64,000 bases of DNA from Mesorhizobium sp. M8A.F.Ca.ET.218.01.1.1 (GTDB taxonomy: Bacteria; Pseudomonadota; Alphaproteobacteria; Rhizobiales; Rhizobiaceae), in contig NZ_SRUZ01000002.1 of NCBI RefSeq assembly GCF_004791165.1, positions 586,963 through 650,962 of the forward strand. The letters run 5' to 3'. The notes below the pieces were generated by a model. The model was not told the DNA's origin and searched no databases. It saw only the letters and a list, made by a program, of their open reading frames with translations. How positions within the stretch are numbered: position 1 is the first letter of the stretch; every line of letters starts with the position of its first letter. Shown here piece by piece: positions 57,018 to 64,000 of this stretch. The translations under genes and the position numbers were made by a program.

Positions 57018-57665
57018 GCCCGTTCCTCCTTCTTGGCTCGGTCAAAGACGGGAGCTGGCGGGCAACACGACATCTACTGATCCGCGCTCGCAGCGCATCC
57101 GGGAAAGTCGCCAGGGGCGGCCATGTAACGAGCTCGGGCTCTCAGCCCACGGTCTATTGACGGCCTGCCTGCACCTTTGTGCTCCCGGTGCCCCACGTCC
57201 CGGATGGGCTCACCATAAGGGCGTTCCAAAACAAGAACAGCAGGACGAGAAGACACCACAGATCACATACCGGATAGCGGCAAGGCCAAGCGCTTCGTTC
57301 AGATAGGCTTGCGCCAATGGGCTTAGGCCGAGCCTACAACAGCTCTCAAAAACGCTGCCGGACTACTGCATTGGCTCGCCGATACAATTGGCACAGGCCT
57401 CACGGCAGCTTAGGATCAAACCGCCCATCAGTCGCCTCGGACTGGAAAGGTGCACCCTATTAGATTCCACGCCCAGCTAGGTCGGGGCCGCCGAAGACGC
57501 TGGTTGATAGCCCGGCGCCATCGGCCCGGCGTTTCAAACTGCCAATCTCTGACCTGCACAGTACGAACGATTGCTCGCTTCGGCAGATCACGCGGCTCAT
57601 ATGTCGGACCTTAACGTCATCCATCATAAACTTTTTGCGACAAAAGATTGCAAGAATGCTAAATT
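57018..57665. other. Stretch without a gene between IS110 remnant and nod box
   Basis: About 650 bases downstream (minus strand) of the second nod box. No nod gene or other product is recognised, so that nod box has no visible target. Confidence 0.5.
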
Positions 57666-57708
57666 GTTAAAGTCGTTTGTTTCGGTTAAAGGCATCCATC
57701 CCATGGAT
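57666..57708 (-). promoter_or_regulatory. nod box next to nodD
   Basis: The minus-strand sequence fits the nod box at most fixed positions. On the plus strand ATCCATCCCATGGAT (ATC-N9-GAT, 57694-57708) is the NodD half-site nearest nodD, 11 bases before its ATG. It is the same arrangement as at 55190-55232. Use in nodD autoregulation is possible. Confidence 0.75.
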
Positions 57709-57718
57709 GGCTGATGAC

Positions 57719-58636
57719 ATGCGTTTCAAAGGACTTGATCTAAATCTCCTCGTTGTGCTCGACGCACTCCTGACGGAGCGTAATCTCTCGGCGGCGGCAC
57801 GCAGGATCAACCTGAGTCAGCCCGCCATGAGTGCGGCCGTCGCCCGACTGCGCGATTATTTCCGCGATGAACTGTTTACGATAAGAGGTCGCGAACGATT
57901 TCTAACCCCGCGTGCGGCAGCATTTGCCCCCGCAGTTCGCGACGCTCTCCAGCACATCCAGTGCTCGATTATTTCTTCGGATCCGTTTGACCCAGCTCGA
58001 GCCGATCGCCTCTTCAGGATCATTCTTTCCGATTTCGTCACGCTCGTGTTTTTCGAAAAGCTTGTGGAGCGTATTTCACGGGAAGCCCCCGCCGTCAGCT
58101 TCGAACTGCTGCCTGTCGACGATAGCCCCGATGAGCTTCTCCGGCGCGGTGACGTCGATTTTCTAATTCTACCGGATATGTTCACGTCGAGTGTGCATTC
58201 AAGCATTGCGCTGTTTGACGAGAAGCTCGTGTGCGTAGGCTGTCCCACAAACAAGCAGCTGCCACAGCAGCTTACATTCGAGAGATACATGTCGATGAGG
58301 CACGTCGCGGTCAGGTTCGGGCGTACGATGAAGCCGTCTATCGAGGAATGGTTTTTGCTTGAGCATGGCCTTAAGAGACGTGTCGAGGTCGCCGTGCAGG
58401 GCTTCAGCATGATTCCACCTATGGTGTCCGGCACAGCTCGTATAGCGACCATGCCCTTACGGCTGGTCAGGCATTTCGAAAAAACGTTCCCCCTGCGGGT
58501 TATCGAACTTCCGCTGCCATTTCCCACATTCACCGAGACCCTCCAATGGCCGGCCCTCCACAATAGCGATCCGGCAAGCATCTGGATGCGGGAGATAATG
58601 ATACAGGAGGCATCTCGGATGGCTGCCCCGCTGTGA
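57719..58636 (+). CDS. nodD: NodD, LysR-type flavonoid-responsive activator
   Basis: The 305-residue LysR regulator begins [20 protein letters not shown] with the helix-turn-helix in [23 protein letters not shown]. The C-terminal effector domain is full length. It activates nod operons at nod boxes when plant flavonoids are present. The ATG at 57719 is the conserved nodD start; an in-frame start at 57677 lies inside the nod box. Confidence 0.95.
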   Translation: MRFKGLDLNLLVVLDALLTERNLSAAARRINLSQPAMSAAVARLRDYFRDELFTIRGRERFLTPRAAAFAPAVRDALQHIQCSIISSDPFDPARADRLFRIILSDFVTLVFFEKLVERISREAPAVSFELLPVDDSPDELLRRGDVDFLILPDMFTSSVHSSIALFDEKLVCVGCPTNKQLPQQLTFERYMSMRHVAVRFGRTMKPSIEEWFLLEHGLKRRVEVAVQGFSMIPPMVSGTARIATMPLRLVRHFEKTFPLRVIELPLPFPTFTETLQWPALHNSDPASIWMREIMIQEASRMAAPL

Positions 58637-58684
58637 ACCCTCGGAAAATTCAGGCGCACCTATAGTCACTACACCTGTCACCAT

Positions 58685-59488
58685 CTACTTTGACGACAAT
58701 AGCCCTCGCCGGATAAAGTCGATGCTGGCGGCAAGTGCGCCTGCGAGATCGTCCAGAGAATGGACTTCCTCGATCAGCTCGAACGAGAAAGGTCCCGCGT
58801 AGCCGCCATCCAGCAGCGCCTGAATCTGGCTGCCATTGTCGGAACCTGCAAGAAAGCGATCGGGGTAAATCCAGAAGGTCGGGTCGTTTACGCTTGAAAT
58901 GTGCACCAGGCCGGTAAGCTCGCAGAACAGGCATGTCTCCCCGGCCAGGGTGTGGTGGAACGTGTCGTGCACGAGGCGAAAGACGGACTGGCCATCAACC
59001 GCGGCAACGGCCTCGGCCGCTTCCTTCTTTGATCGAAGCGAGCAGGTTCGGAAACCCAGCGGCTCGATGAGACCGATCAGACCCCGCGACTGGAGGATTG
59101 GCTTGATCTCGTTTAGAGCGAAACGAAGATTGTCCTGGCGCTCGCTATTGGTGGGCCACGAGCTGCGGTTGGCCGGCACCAACACGAGCGTCTCTGCCCC
59201 GCACGCCGTCGCATAATCGGCGAGGTTGCTTGCCTCGGCCTGACGCGTTGGAGTCCAGTCGTTGAACCGCTGCAAGGCGTTGACAGAGATGATCGTGACG
59301 CCCGCTTCGGTAGCGGCAAACCGAACGTCCGCAGCCGGAATGCCGCGTGCGACAGGATTGCTGAAATGAGGGTAACGGATTTGGACGTCGGTCAGGCCTT
59401 GGTCACGGGCAAGCGCGAAAAGCGCACTGACGTCAAGGCGGGGCGCCGCCATGTGATCGAGTGCAAAGCGGGGCGATACCTGGCGCAT
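58685..59488 (-). CDS. TIM-barrel sugar isomerase, IolI/inosose-isomerase-like
   Basis: The 267-residue product belongs to the xylose-isomerase-like TIM-barrel family. Metal-ligand type residues occur in LIEPLGF, VHDTFHH, VHISSVND and SFELIEE. In the IolI subgroup the reaction is isomerisation of 2-keto-inositols; the exact substrate cannot be read from sequence. AAGGAAAG precedes ATG 59488. It is downstream of fixV with the two-palindrome element between them, suggesting that it is a target of FixV and may act on its effector, probably an inositol derivative. Confidence 0.8.
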   Translation of the reverse strand: MRQVSPRFALDHMAAPRLDVSALFALARDQGLTDVQIRYPHFSNPVARGIPAADVRFAATEAGVTIISVNALQRFNDWTPTRQAEASNLADYATACGAETLVLVPANRSSWPTNSERQDNLRFALNEIKPILQSRGLIGLIEPLGFRTCSLRSKKEAAEAVAAVDGQSVFRLVHDTFHHTLAGETCLFCELTGLVHISSVNDPTFWIYPDRFLAGSDNGSQIQALLDGGYAGPFSFELIEEVHSLDDLAGALAASIDFIRRGLLSSK

Positions 59489-59600
59489 TGCTTGACTTTC
59501 CTTCCATGAAGCGCGGCTGCCATTTCGGCATCCGGCTTCTTTCAAGACGGAACCACGCCGGTTCACAGATCGGACAGAGACGGCCGAGTCAATCGAGCTT

Positions 59601-59650
59601 TCCTTTCATCGGTGAAAGGAAAATGGGCGCTCATGATAGAAATCCATCAA
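59601..59650 (-). promoter_or_regulatory. Two-palindrome operator between fixV and iolI-like gene
   Basis: TCCTTTCATCGGTGAAAGGA (59601-59620) is palindromic in 8-base arms; TGATAGAAATCCATCA (59634-59649) is a weaker palindrome. The flanks also match those of 52875-52924 (GAGTCAAYCGAGCT before, GGAAAAT after). Arms differ from the other copy in a compensating way, which speaks for protein binding. Confidence 0.75.
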
Positions 59651-59652
59651 GG

Positions 59653-60714
59653 TCAAATATTTTCCGGAAGATAAATGTCGAACGGCAGAAATGTCTGCCC
59701 CGGGCTCTCCGCGACGCCGGCTTTGATGGCCCGCTCCATTGCCATTATCAGCTCCTGGCAAAGTCGGCGCATTGGCGTGCCGACCGCCATCGTCAAGATG
59801 TCATCCGCAAGCGCCCCACGTGACTGCGGCGTCATTTCACTCACGATCGCGACGAGATCCTGACCGCTCCCCTCTTCTCGGAGCGCGGAAATTGCTCCCT
59901 CTATACCCCCGCCGGCCATATAGAAGCCGACGAGCTCTGGTTCCCGCTGCATAAGATCCAGCAATTTTTCGTAAGTGAGCTGCCGTTCATCAAGGTTCAC
60001 GAGCGGATCAAGCACCTCGAATTTGGGCGCGTTCTCACGAAAATAGGCACGAAAGGCCGTTTCCCGCGTCGCATGCGCCTGGAAGCGATGGCTTCCGACA
60101 AACACCGCCACCTTGCCGGGCCGTTTTGCGGCCTTGGAAAACACCCAAGCGGCAGTCCGTCCGACCTTGCTGTTGTTGAGGCCGATGTAGCCCTCGCGCA
60201 CGCCATCGGCGAAGTCGGATAACAGCGAAAATACCGGGATACCTTTCGCCTTGAGCTCCTCGACTGATGCTGTGATTTTCGGGTGATCGGCCGCCACCAT
60301 GGCGATCGCCTGGCAGCGGCTTCCAAGGTCCTTAAGAAGCGGGAGCAGGTCACGCGGCAAATGTGACTGCGCGAACTCGATGATCGGAAGGCCGTGGAAG
60401 GATTTAGCCATACTGACCGACTCTTCAATATTGCGAGCGAAATCTTGGTAAAAATCGTGGGCAGGTTTTCTCAAGATGAAGCCCAGCTTGTAGTGCGGCA
60501 GGTGCTGCTGCAAGCGCTGTTTGATGAGACCGGCAGCATGATAGCCGATCGCGTGCGCGGCCGCATGGACCCGCTGGGCGGTCTCCTCTCGCACCGGAAG
60601 GCGGACGTTCAGAACCCGATCGACTGTTGCTACGCTGACTCCGGCTTCGCGGGCGAGATCGGCAATTGTGACGCGCTTTCCCCTAGCGATTCTGATCGGC
60701 CGGTCCTCCGTCAT
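59653..60714 (-). CDS. fixV: LacI/GalR-family regulator FixV
   Basis: The 353-residue regulator has the LacI helix-turn-helix VTIADLAREAGVSVATVDRVL (about 15-35) and a periplasmic-binding-protein-like effector domain. The frame opens at ATG 60804, but ATG 60714 places the helix-turn-helix as usual. In M. loti R7A a LacI/GalR-family protein, FixV, is reported to activate nifA2; the similarity of context makes me use that name. Its stop is three bases from the two-palindrome element, so it is followed by its likely target gene. Confidence 0.85.
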   Translation of the reverse strand: MTEDRPIRIARGKRVTIADLAREAGVSVATVDRVLNVRLPVREETAQRVHAAAHAIGYHAAGLIKQRLQQHLPHYKLGFILRKPAHDFYQDFARNIEESVSMAKSFHGLPIIEFAQSHLPRDLLPLLKDLGSRCQAIAMVAADHPKITASVEELKAKGIPVFSLLSDFADGVREGYIGLNNSKVGRTAAWVFSKAAKRPGKVAVFVGSHRFQAHATRETAFRAYFRENAPKFEVLDPLVNLDERQLTYEKLLDLMQREPELVGFYMAGGGIEGAISALREEGSGQDLVAIVSEMTPQSRGALADDILTMAVGTPMRRLCQELIMAMERAIKAGVAESPGQTFLPFDIYLPENI

Positions 60715-60986
60715 CCGGTGCGATCCCGCGACGGCTTGGGGCGGCAAGCTGAAATAGTTACCACACCCCACGGTTGATAACGCATTCGACGAACAGCGCT
60801 CCATGCGGACCCAGATGAGTTTCCGTGAACCGTTCGTTTGCTTAGGGGCTTCATGGTGTTGTATTACTCTCCGCGTTAGTACACTATTTCCAGCGCTCTT
60901 TGGAGGCCGGCAATTCGACTGCTGTGAAGGCCGTGACTTACACGTCGCGCTATTGCTTGCTTGCGGGGAGCCCGTTTGATGTAACC

Positions 60987-62273
60987 CTAACCGCGGAAAG
61001 CGGCTTCCATCCGGGACTGGTCCAATTCGCCTTCCCAGCGAGCGACAACGAGCGATGCCACCGCATTACCGACTAAATTCGTCAGCGCGCGGCATTCCGA
61101 CATGAAGCGGTCCACGCCAAGAATTAGAGCCATTCCGGCAACGGGAACACTCGGCACGACAGACAGAGTAGCGGCCAATGTGATGAAGCCGGCGCCGGTG
61201 ACGCCTGCCGCACCCTTCGAGGAAAGCATCGCAATTAGCAGCAGGAGGATCTGATCGGCAATTGACAAATCTGTGTTCGTCGCCTGCGCGATGAAGAGGG
61301 CGGCGATCGTCATGTAGATATTGGTGCCGTCCAGATTGAATGAGTATCCAGTAGGGATGACGAGACTTACGACCGAACGCGCGGCGCCGGCCTTCTCCAT
61401 CTTCTCCATGAGCGAGGGCAGCGCGGCCTCCGAGGAGGACGTTGCCAGGACAAGCAGCAGCTCGTCCTTGATGTAGCGGACAAGAGAAAAGATCGAGAAG
61501 CCGTTGCAGCGGCAGACCACGCCGAGAACCCCGAACACGAAGAGGAAGGCGGTCAGATAGAACGTCGCGACCAGTATCGCGAGGTTGGCCACCGAACCGA
61601 TTCCGTATTTGCCGATCGTAAAGGCCATAGCGCCGAAGGCGCCGATGGGTGCAGCCTTCATCAGAATGCCGACGAGCTTAAAAATGGGGGCGGTGAGCGC
61701 CTGGAGAAAGGTAACGACCGGCCTGCTCGTCTCTCCGGTCATCGCCAGAGCAATGCCGAACAAGACCGAGAAGAACAAGACTTGCAGGATGTCGCCTTCC
61801 GCGAAGGCACTGGCAATCGTTGACGGGATGATGTTCATCAGGAAGCTGGTCACGGACTGCTCGTGAGCCGTGGCCACATAGCCCTTAACGGCTTCGACAT
61901 CGAGCGAGGCCGGATCGATGTTGAGGCCGGCGCCAGGCTGAACGATATTCGCGACAATCAGCCCGACAACGAGTGCAAGCGTCGAGAAGGTAAGGAAATA
62001 AACCATCGCCTTGGCGGCAACTCGGCCGACCTTCTGCAGATCGCTCATGCCGGCAATGCCGGTCGCAATTGTCAGGAAGATGACAGGTGCGATAATCATC
62101 TTGATGACTTTGATGAAGGCATCGCCGAGCGGCTTCAGGCTTTGGCCGGTTTCCGGATAGAGGTAGCCAATTGCGGCTCCAAGGACCATGGCGGCAAGTA
62201 CCTGCACGTAGGTCCGGGCAAAATGGCGCTTGCGGGGCGCTGCGATCGCGCGGGGGACTCTTGGAACCAACAT
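60987..62273 (-). CDS. dctA: C4-dicarboxylate transporter DctA
   Basis: The 428-residue dicarboxylate/amino acid:cation symporter (DAACS family) has the signature [21 protein letters not shown] and [21 protein letters not shown]. It imports succinate, malate and fumarate, the plant carbon source of bacteroids. dctB and dctD are not next to it, and a strong sigma-54 promoter lies 85 bases upstream, so it seems to be a symbiosis-specific second copy. Confidence 0.95.
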   Translation of the reverse strand: MLVPRVPRAIAAPRKRHFARTYVQVLAAMVLGAAIGYLYPETGQSLKPLGDAFIKVIKMIIAPVIFLTIATGIAGMSDLQKVGRVAAKAMVYFLTFSTLALVVGLIVANIVQPGAGLNIDPASLDVEAVKGYVATAHEQSVTSFLMNIIPSTIASAFAEGDILQVLFFSVLFGIALAMTGETSRPVVTFLQALTAPIFKLVGILMKAAPIGAFGAMAFTIGKYGIGSVANLAILVATFYLTAFLFVFGVLGVVCRCNGFSIFSLVRYIKDELLLVLATSSSEAALPSLMEKMEKAGAARSVVSLVIPTGYSFNLDGTNIYMTIAALFIAQATNTDLSIADQILLLLIAMLSSKGAAGVTGAGFITLAATLSVVPSVPVAGMALILGVDRFMSECRALTNLVGNAVASLVVARWEGELDQSRMEAAFRG

Positions 62274-62357
62274 CGTTTCTCTCTCCCTGACCGGATCGGG
62301 GTGGGGGCTCCTCCTTCTCCCATGCTGCGCTCCGGTCGAGCGCTGCTGTCATCTCGG

Positions 62358-62373
62358 AGCAAGCGCCGTGCCA
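62358..62373 (-). promoter_or_regulatory. Sigma-54 promoter of dctA
   Basis: On the minus strand it reads TGGCACGGCGCTTGCT, a full match to the -24/-12 consensus. No exact NifA site is upstream; TGTCAGTTTTGGAACG at about 62578 is one base off but distant. DctD or NifA could be the activator. Confidence 0.88.
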
Positions 62374-62650
62374 ACTGGACGCCTGTCCCGTCCAGCGAGA
62401 TTGGTGCAGTTGCGCACTGGAACCCTCCACCTTGCCGGAATTCTGCACTCGAGGCTCGCCAAAGATCGCGTCTGAGGAAGTGCTTCATCAGAGAGGGAAT
62501 TGACCAGGTCGCCTTGCGCCCGTGCCCTTTGATGTTCGCCGCAGATCGACTGCCGGTTGCCTTGGTGACTTTGGTTTGTCAGTTTTGGAACGGAATGCGC
62601 GCAAACTGCAGGATATCCTACACGCCCATCAGAGCACGCGGTACAAGCGA

Positions 62651-63412
62651 TTAAGCGTAGGAGCGCATTGAATCTCCGAGGTCAAAAAATCTTGAATAAG
62701 GTCCGCGTGCGAAGTGAATCCGCAACTCGTCAAAGTTCTCCACCGTTTGATCAAGCGGTCGCGTTTCCTGGCGCTGCAAGATGGCGTTATCTGATGGCTC
62801 AAGCGCTGGAACGCCCAGGAAATCCCAAACCGCTCCCAAGCATTGGGCAGGTTCGTGAAGTAGGCTCTCGTATTCCATTACAAGCAGGTTGGTCGACGTG
62901 AAGGAGTCCATAACGCGAGCGTGAAAATCGTCGGCGGCTTTGAAATAAGCCTCACAGTCGGCGATTGACAACCTGACGCTCGGTGGCCGAGCGGTATCGT
63001 TGTCCGAGCTGAACTTCAGCCACTGACCGCTTTCCCTGGCCTGCACAAAGGATCGGAGCGATTCCAATACGTTTCGGCGAACAACGAGGATGACCTTGAG
63101 TGCTGGCCAACGAGCTAATTCCGCAAAGAATGCTGGACGCTCGCGAAACTGAGGTTCATTGATCTTGCAGCCAAGATGCGTCACATTCTTGTAGTCGCGC
63201 ATAGGGCAGCGCACATAGGCAAGCTCAAGAAGCTCGCGATCCGTGCCTAGCAGGCGATCCGTGCTGGGCCAATTGGGATCATATTCGTTTAGCAACTCAC
63301 CGTTACTCAGAACGGTCGGATGCTCGTTTAGCAATTCTTCTAAATAGTGTGTTCCGGTCCTTGGCATAGCAAGGATCACAAAAGGCTCAGGAGTTGGTTC
63401 GTTGTGGGTCAT
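62651..63412 (-). CDS. nodH: NodH, Nod factor sulfotransferase
   Basis: The 253-residue sulfotransferase has the PAPS-binding FVILAMPRTGTHYLEELLNEHP near the N-terminus and closely follows NodH (VTHLGCKINEPQFRERPAFFAEL, ESLRSFVQARESGQWLKF, LRRQETRPLDQTV-like segment). It transfers sulfate to the reducing-end sugar of Nod factors. I choose ATG 63412. It is downstream of nodJ on the same strand, and a nod box within the 290-base gap was not found, so it may be read from an upstream nod operon. Confidence 0.93.
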   Translation of the reverse strand: MTHNEPTPEPFVILAMPRTGTHYLEELLNEHPTVLSNGELLNEYDPNWPSTDRLLGTDRELLELAYVRCPMRDYKNVTHLGCKINEPQFRERPAFFAELARWPALKVILVVRRNVLESLRSFVQARESGQWLKFSSDNDTARPPSVRLSIADCEAYFKAADDFHARVMDSFTSTNLLVMEYESLLHEPAQCLGAVWDFLGVPALEPSDNAILQRQETRPLDQTVENFDELRIHFARGPYSRFFDLGDSMRSYA

Positions 63413-63701
63413 TGCATGTGTATCCAACTAAATAATGGCCGCGACGGTCTGGGGACGCGCACAAGAAGCTTGGCTGCTATCGCTTGAACGCTCCGGGTGG
63501 GTCCGCGCGCCTCACCACCCAGCCTGTACTCCGAGGTGTGGTCGCGAAGATGGGCGCGTGCCTGCAGCGGCTGGGTGGCGCCCGGCTTCGGCGTTGTTGT
63601 ACCACTCGCGATTCCTGGCACACGCATGCCTCCGGGCCGCTGGGGGCAGTTTGCAATCCGGCATTGCGGACCTCCTTCTCGTTGATGGGCGTAGGTAAGC
63701 G

Positions 63702-64000
63702 TCAACGCATTAGTCGTCGATGAAACAGTCCAGCCGACAGAAAAAAAGGCAATACAGCGAACATGCAAAGTGCGCCTATATGCAGCCCTACATTGTCGCC
63801 CAGGCGGCCGAGCATCACCGGACGGATTAGATCGATAGAATTCGCCAGCGGCGAGAAGGCCGCAATCTGCTGAAACACTCCTGGCAATTGGCCGACTGGA
63901 AAAACCGCGCCCGAAAGGAACAGCATGGGTGTGATGACAAGCGTCTGATAGAAAATAAAATAGTGATAACTGGGCGCGAGCGCGATGACGAGCATGGCCA
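63702..64000 (-). CDS. nodJ: NodJ, C-terminal part (Nod factor ABC exporter permease)
   Basis: The visible 99 codons encode the last membrane segments of NodJ ([41 protein letters not shown], then [12 protein letters not shown]). With NodI it exports Nod factors. The gene continues past the right edge, so its start and nodI are not in the window. Confidence 0.9.
   Translation of the reverse strand, partial: AMLVIALAPSYHYFIFYQTLVITPMLFLSGAVFPVGQLPGVFQQIAAFSPLANSIDLIRPVMLGRLGDNVGLHIGALCMFAVLPFFLSAGLFHRRLMR

Overview
This window is a symbiosis region of a rhizobium, most likely the symbiosis island of a Mesorhizobium. It carries nif, fix and nod genes, decayed insertion sequences, pseudogenes and several NifA/sigma-54 promoters. 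It resembles Mesorhizobium loti islands: a LacI-type FixV next to an inosose-isomerase-like gene, an alpha-carbonic anhydrase, and nifA away from its usual place before nifB. nodFE, nodL, nodH and nodJ together suggest sulfated, O-acetylated Nod factors with a special acyl chain, as made by symbionts of galegoid legumes such as Astragalus relatives. The species call is inference.

Layout. 0-4 kb: a TlpA-like redoxin and a siderophore-type N-hydroxylase. 4-14 kb, minus strand: nifHDKENX, a NifX-associated gene, an atypical response regulator and a universal stress protein, headed by a -24/-12 promoter and a NifA upstream site. 14-18.7 kb: two decayed genes (one a partial second copy of queE), an alpha-carbonic anhydrase and queCDE for preQ0. 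18.9-24.3 kb: IS630 interrupted by IS3, a hisC plus luciferase-like oxidoreductase pair, an IS21 fragment and a broken asnB. 24.8-33.1 kb: a NifA-type promoter drives peroxiredoxin and rpoN; facing it, a second NifA-type promoter drives P450, ferredoxin-NTF2 fusion, double SDR, luciferase-like oxidoreductase and nifQ. 33-38.2 kb: IS481, an MFS exporter, hmuS and a small partner gene. 38.5-50 kb, plus strand: iscA-like, nifS, nifW, fixABCX, a broken hydrolase, a nifA remnant, nifB, fdxN, nifZ, nifT and a SIR2-like gene. 50-64 kb, minus strand except nodD: nodL, a nifA lacking the GAF domain, nodFE, a decayed nodD, a decayed IS110, nodD, an iolI-like gene, fixV, dctA, nodH and the 3' end of nodJ.

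How it works together. NodD acts at the nod boxes to make Nod factor genes. In the nodule FixV probably controls nifA through a two-palindrome element that I find both upstream of nifA and between fixV and the iolI-like gene. NifA with RpoN then activates the nif, fix, dctA and P450 operons. NifA-type signals also precede rpoN, a possible positive loop. FixABCX and ferredoxins supply electrons, NifSBENQ and related proteins build FeMo-cofactor, and DctA imports plant dicarboxylates.

The most interesting items are the duplicated two-palindrome element, the NifA-controlled P450/ferredoxin-NTF2/double-SDR/luciferase-like/nifQ operon of unknown product, the GAF-less NifA beside a dead nifA at the ancestral site, and the preQ0 cassette with its partial duplicate. 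I saw no CRISPR array, tRNA or rRNA.
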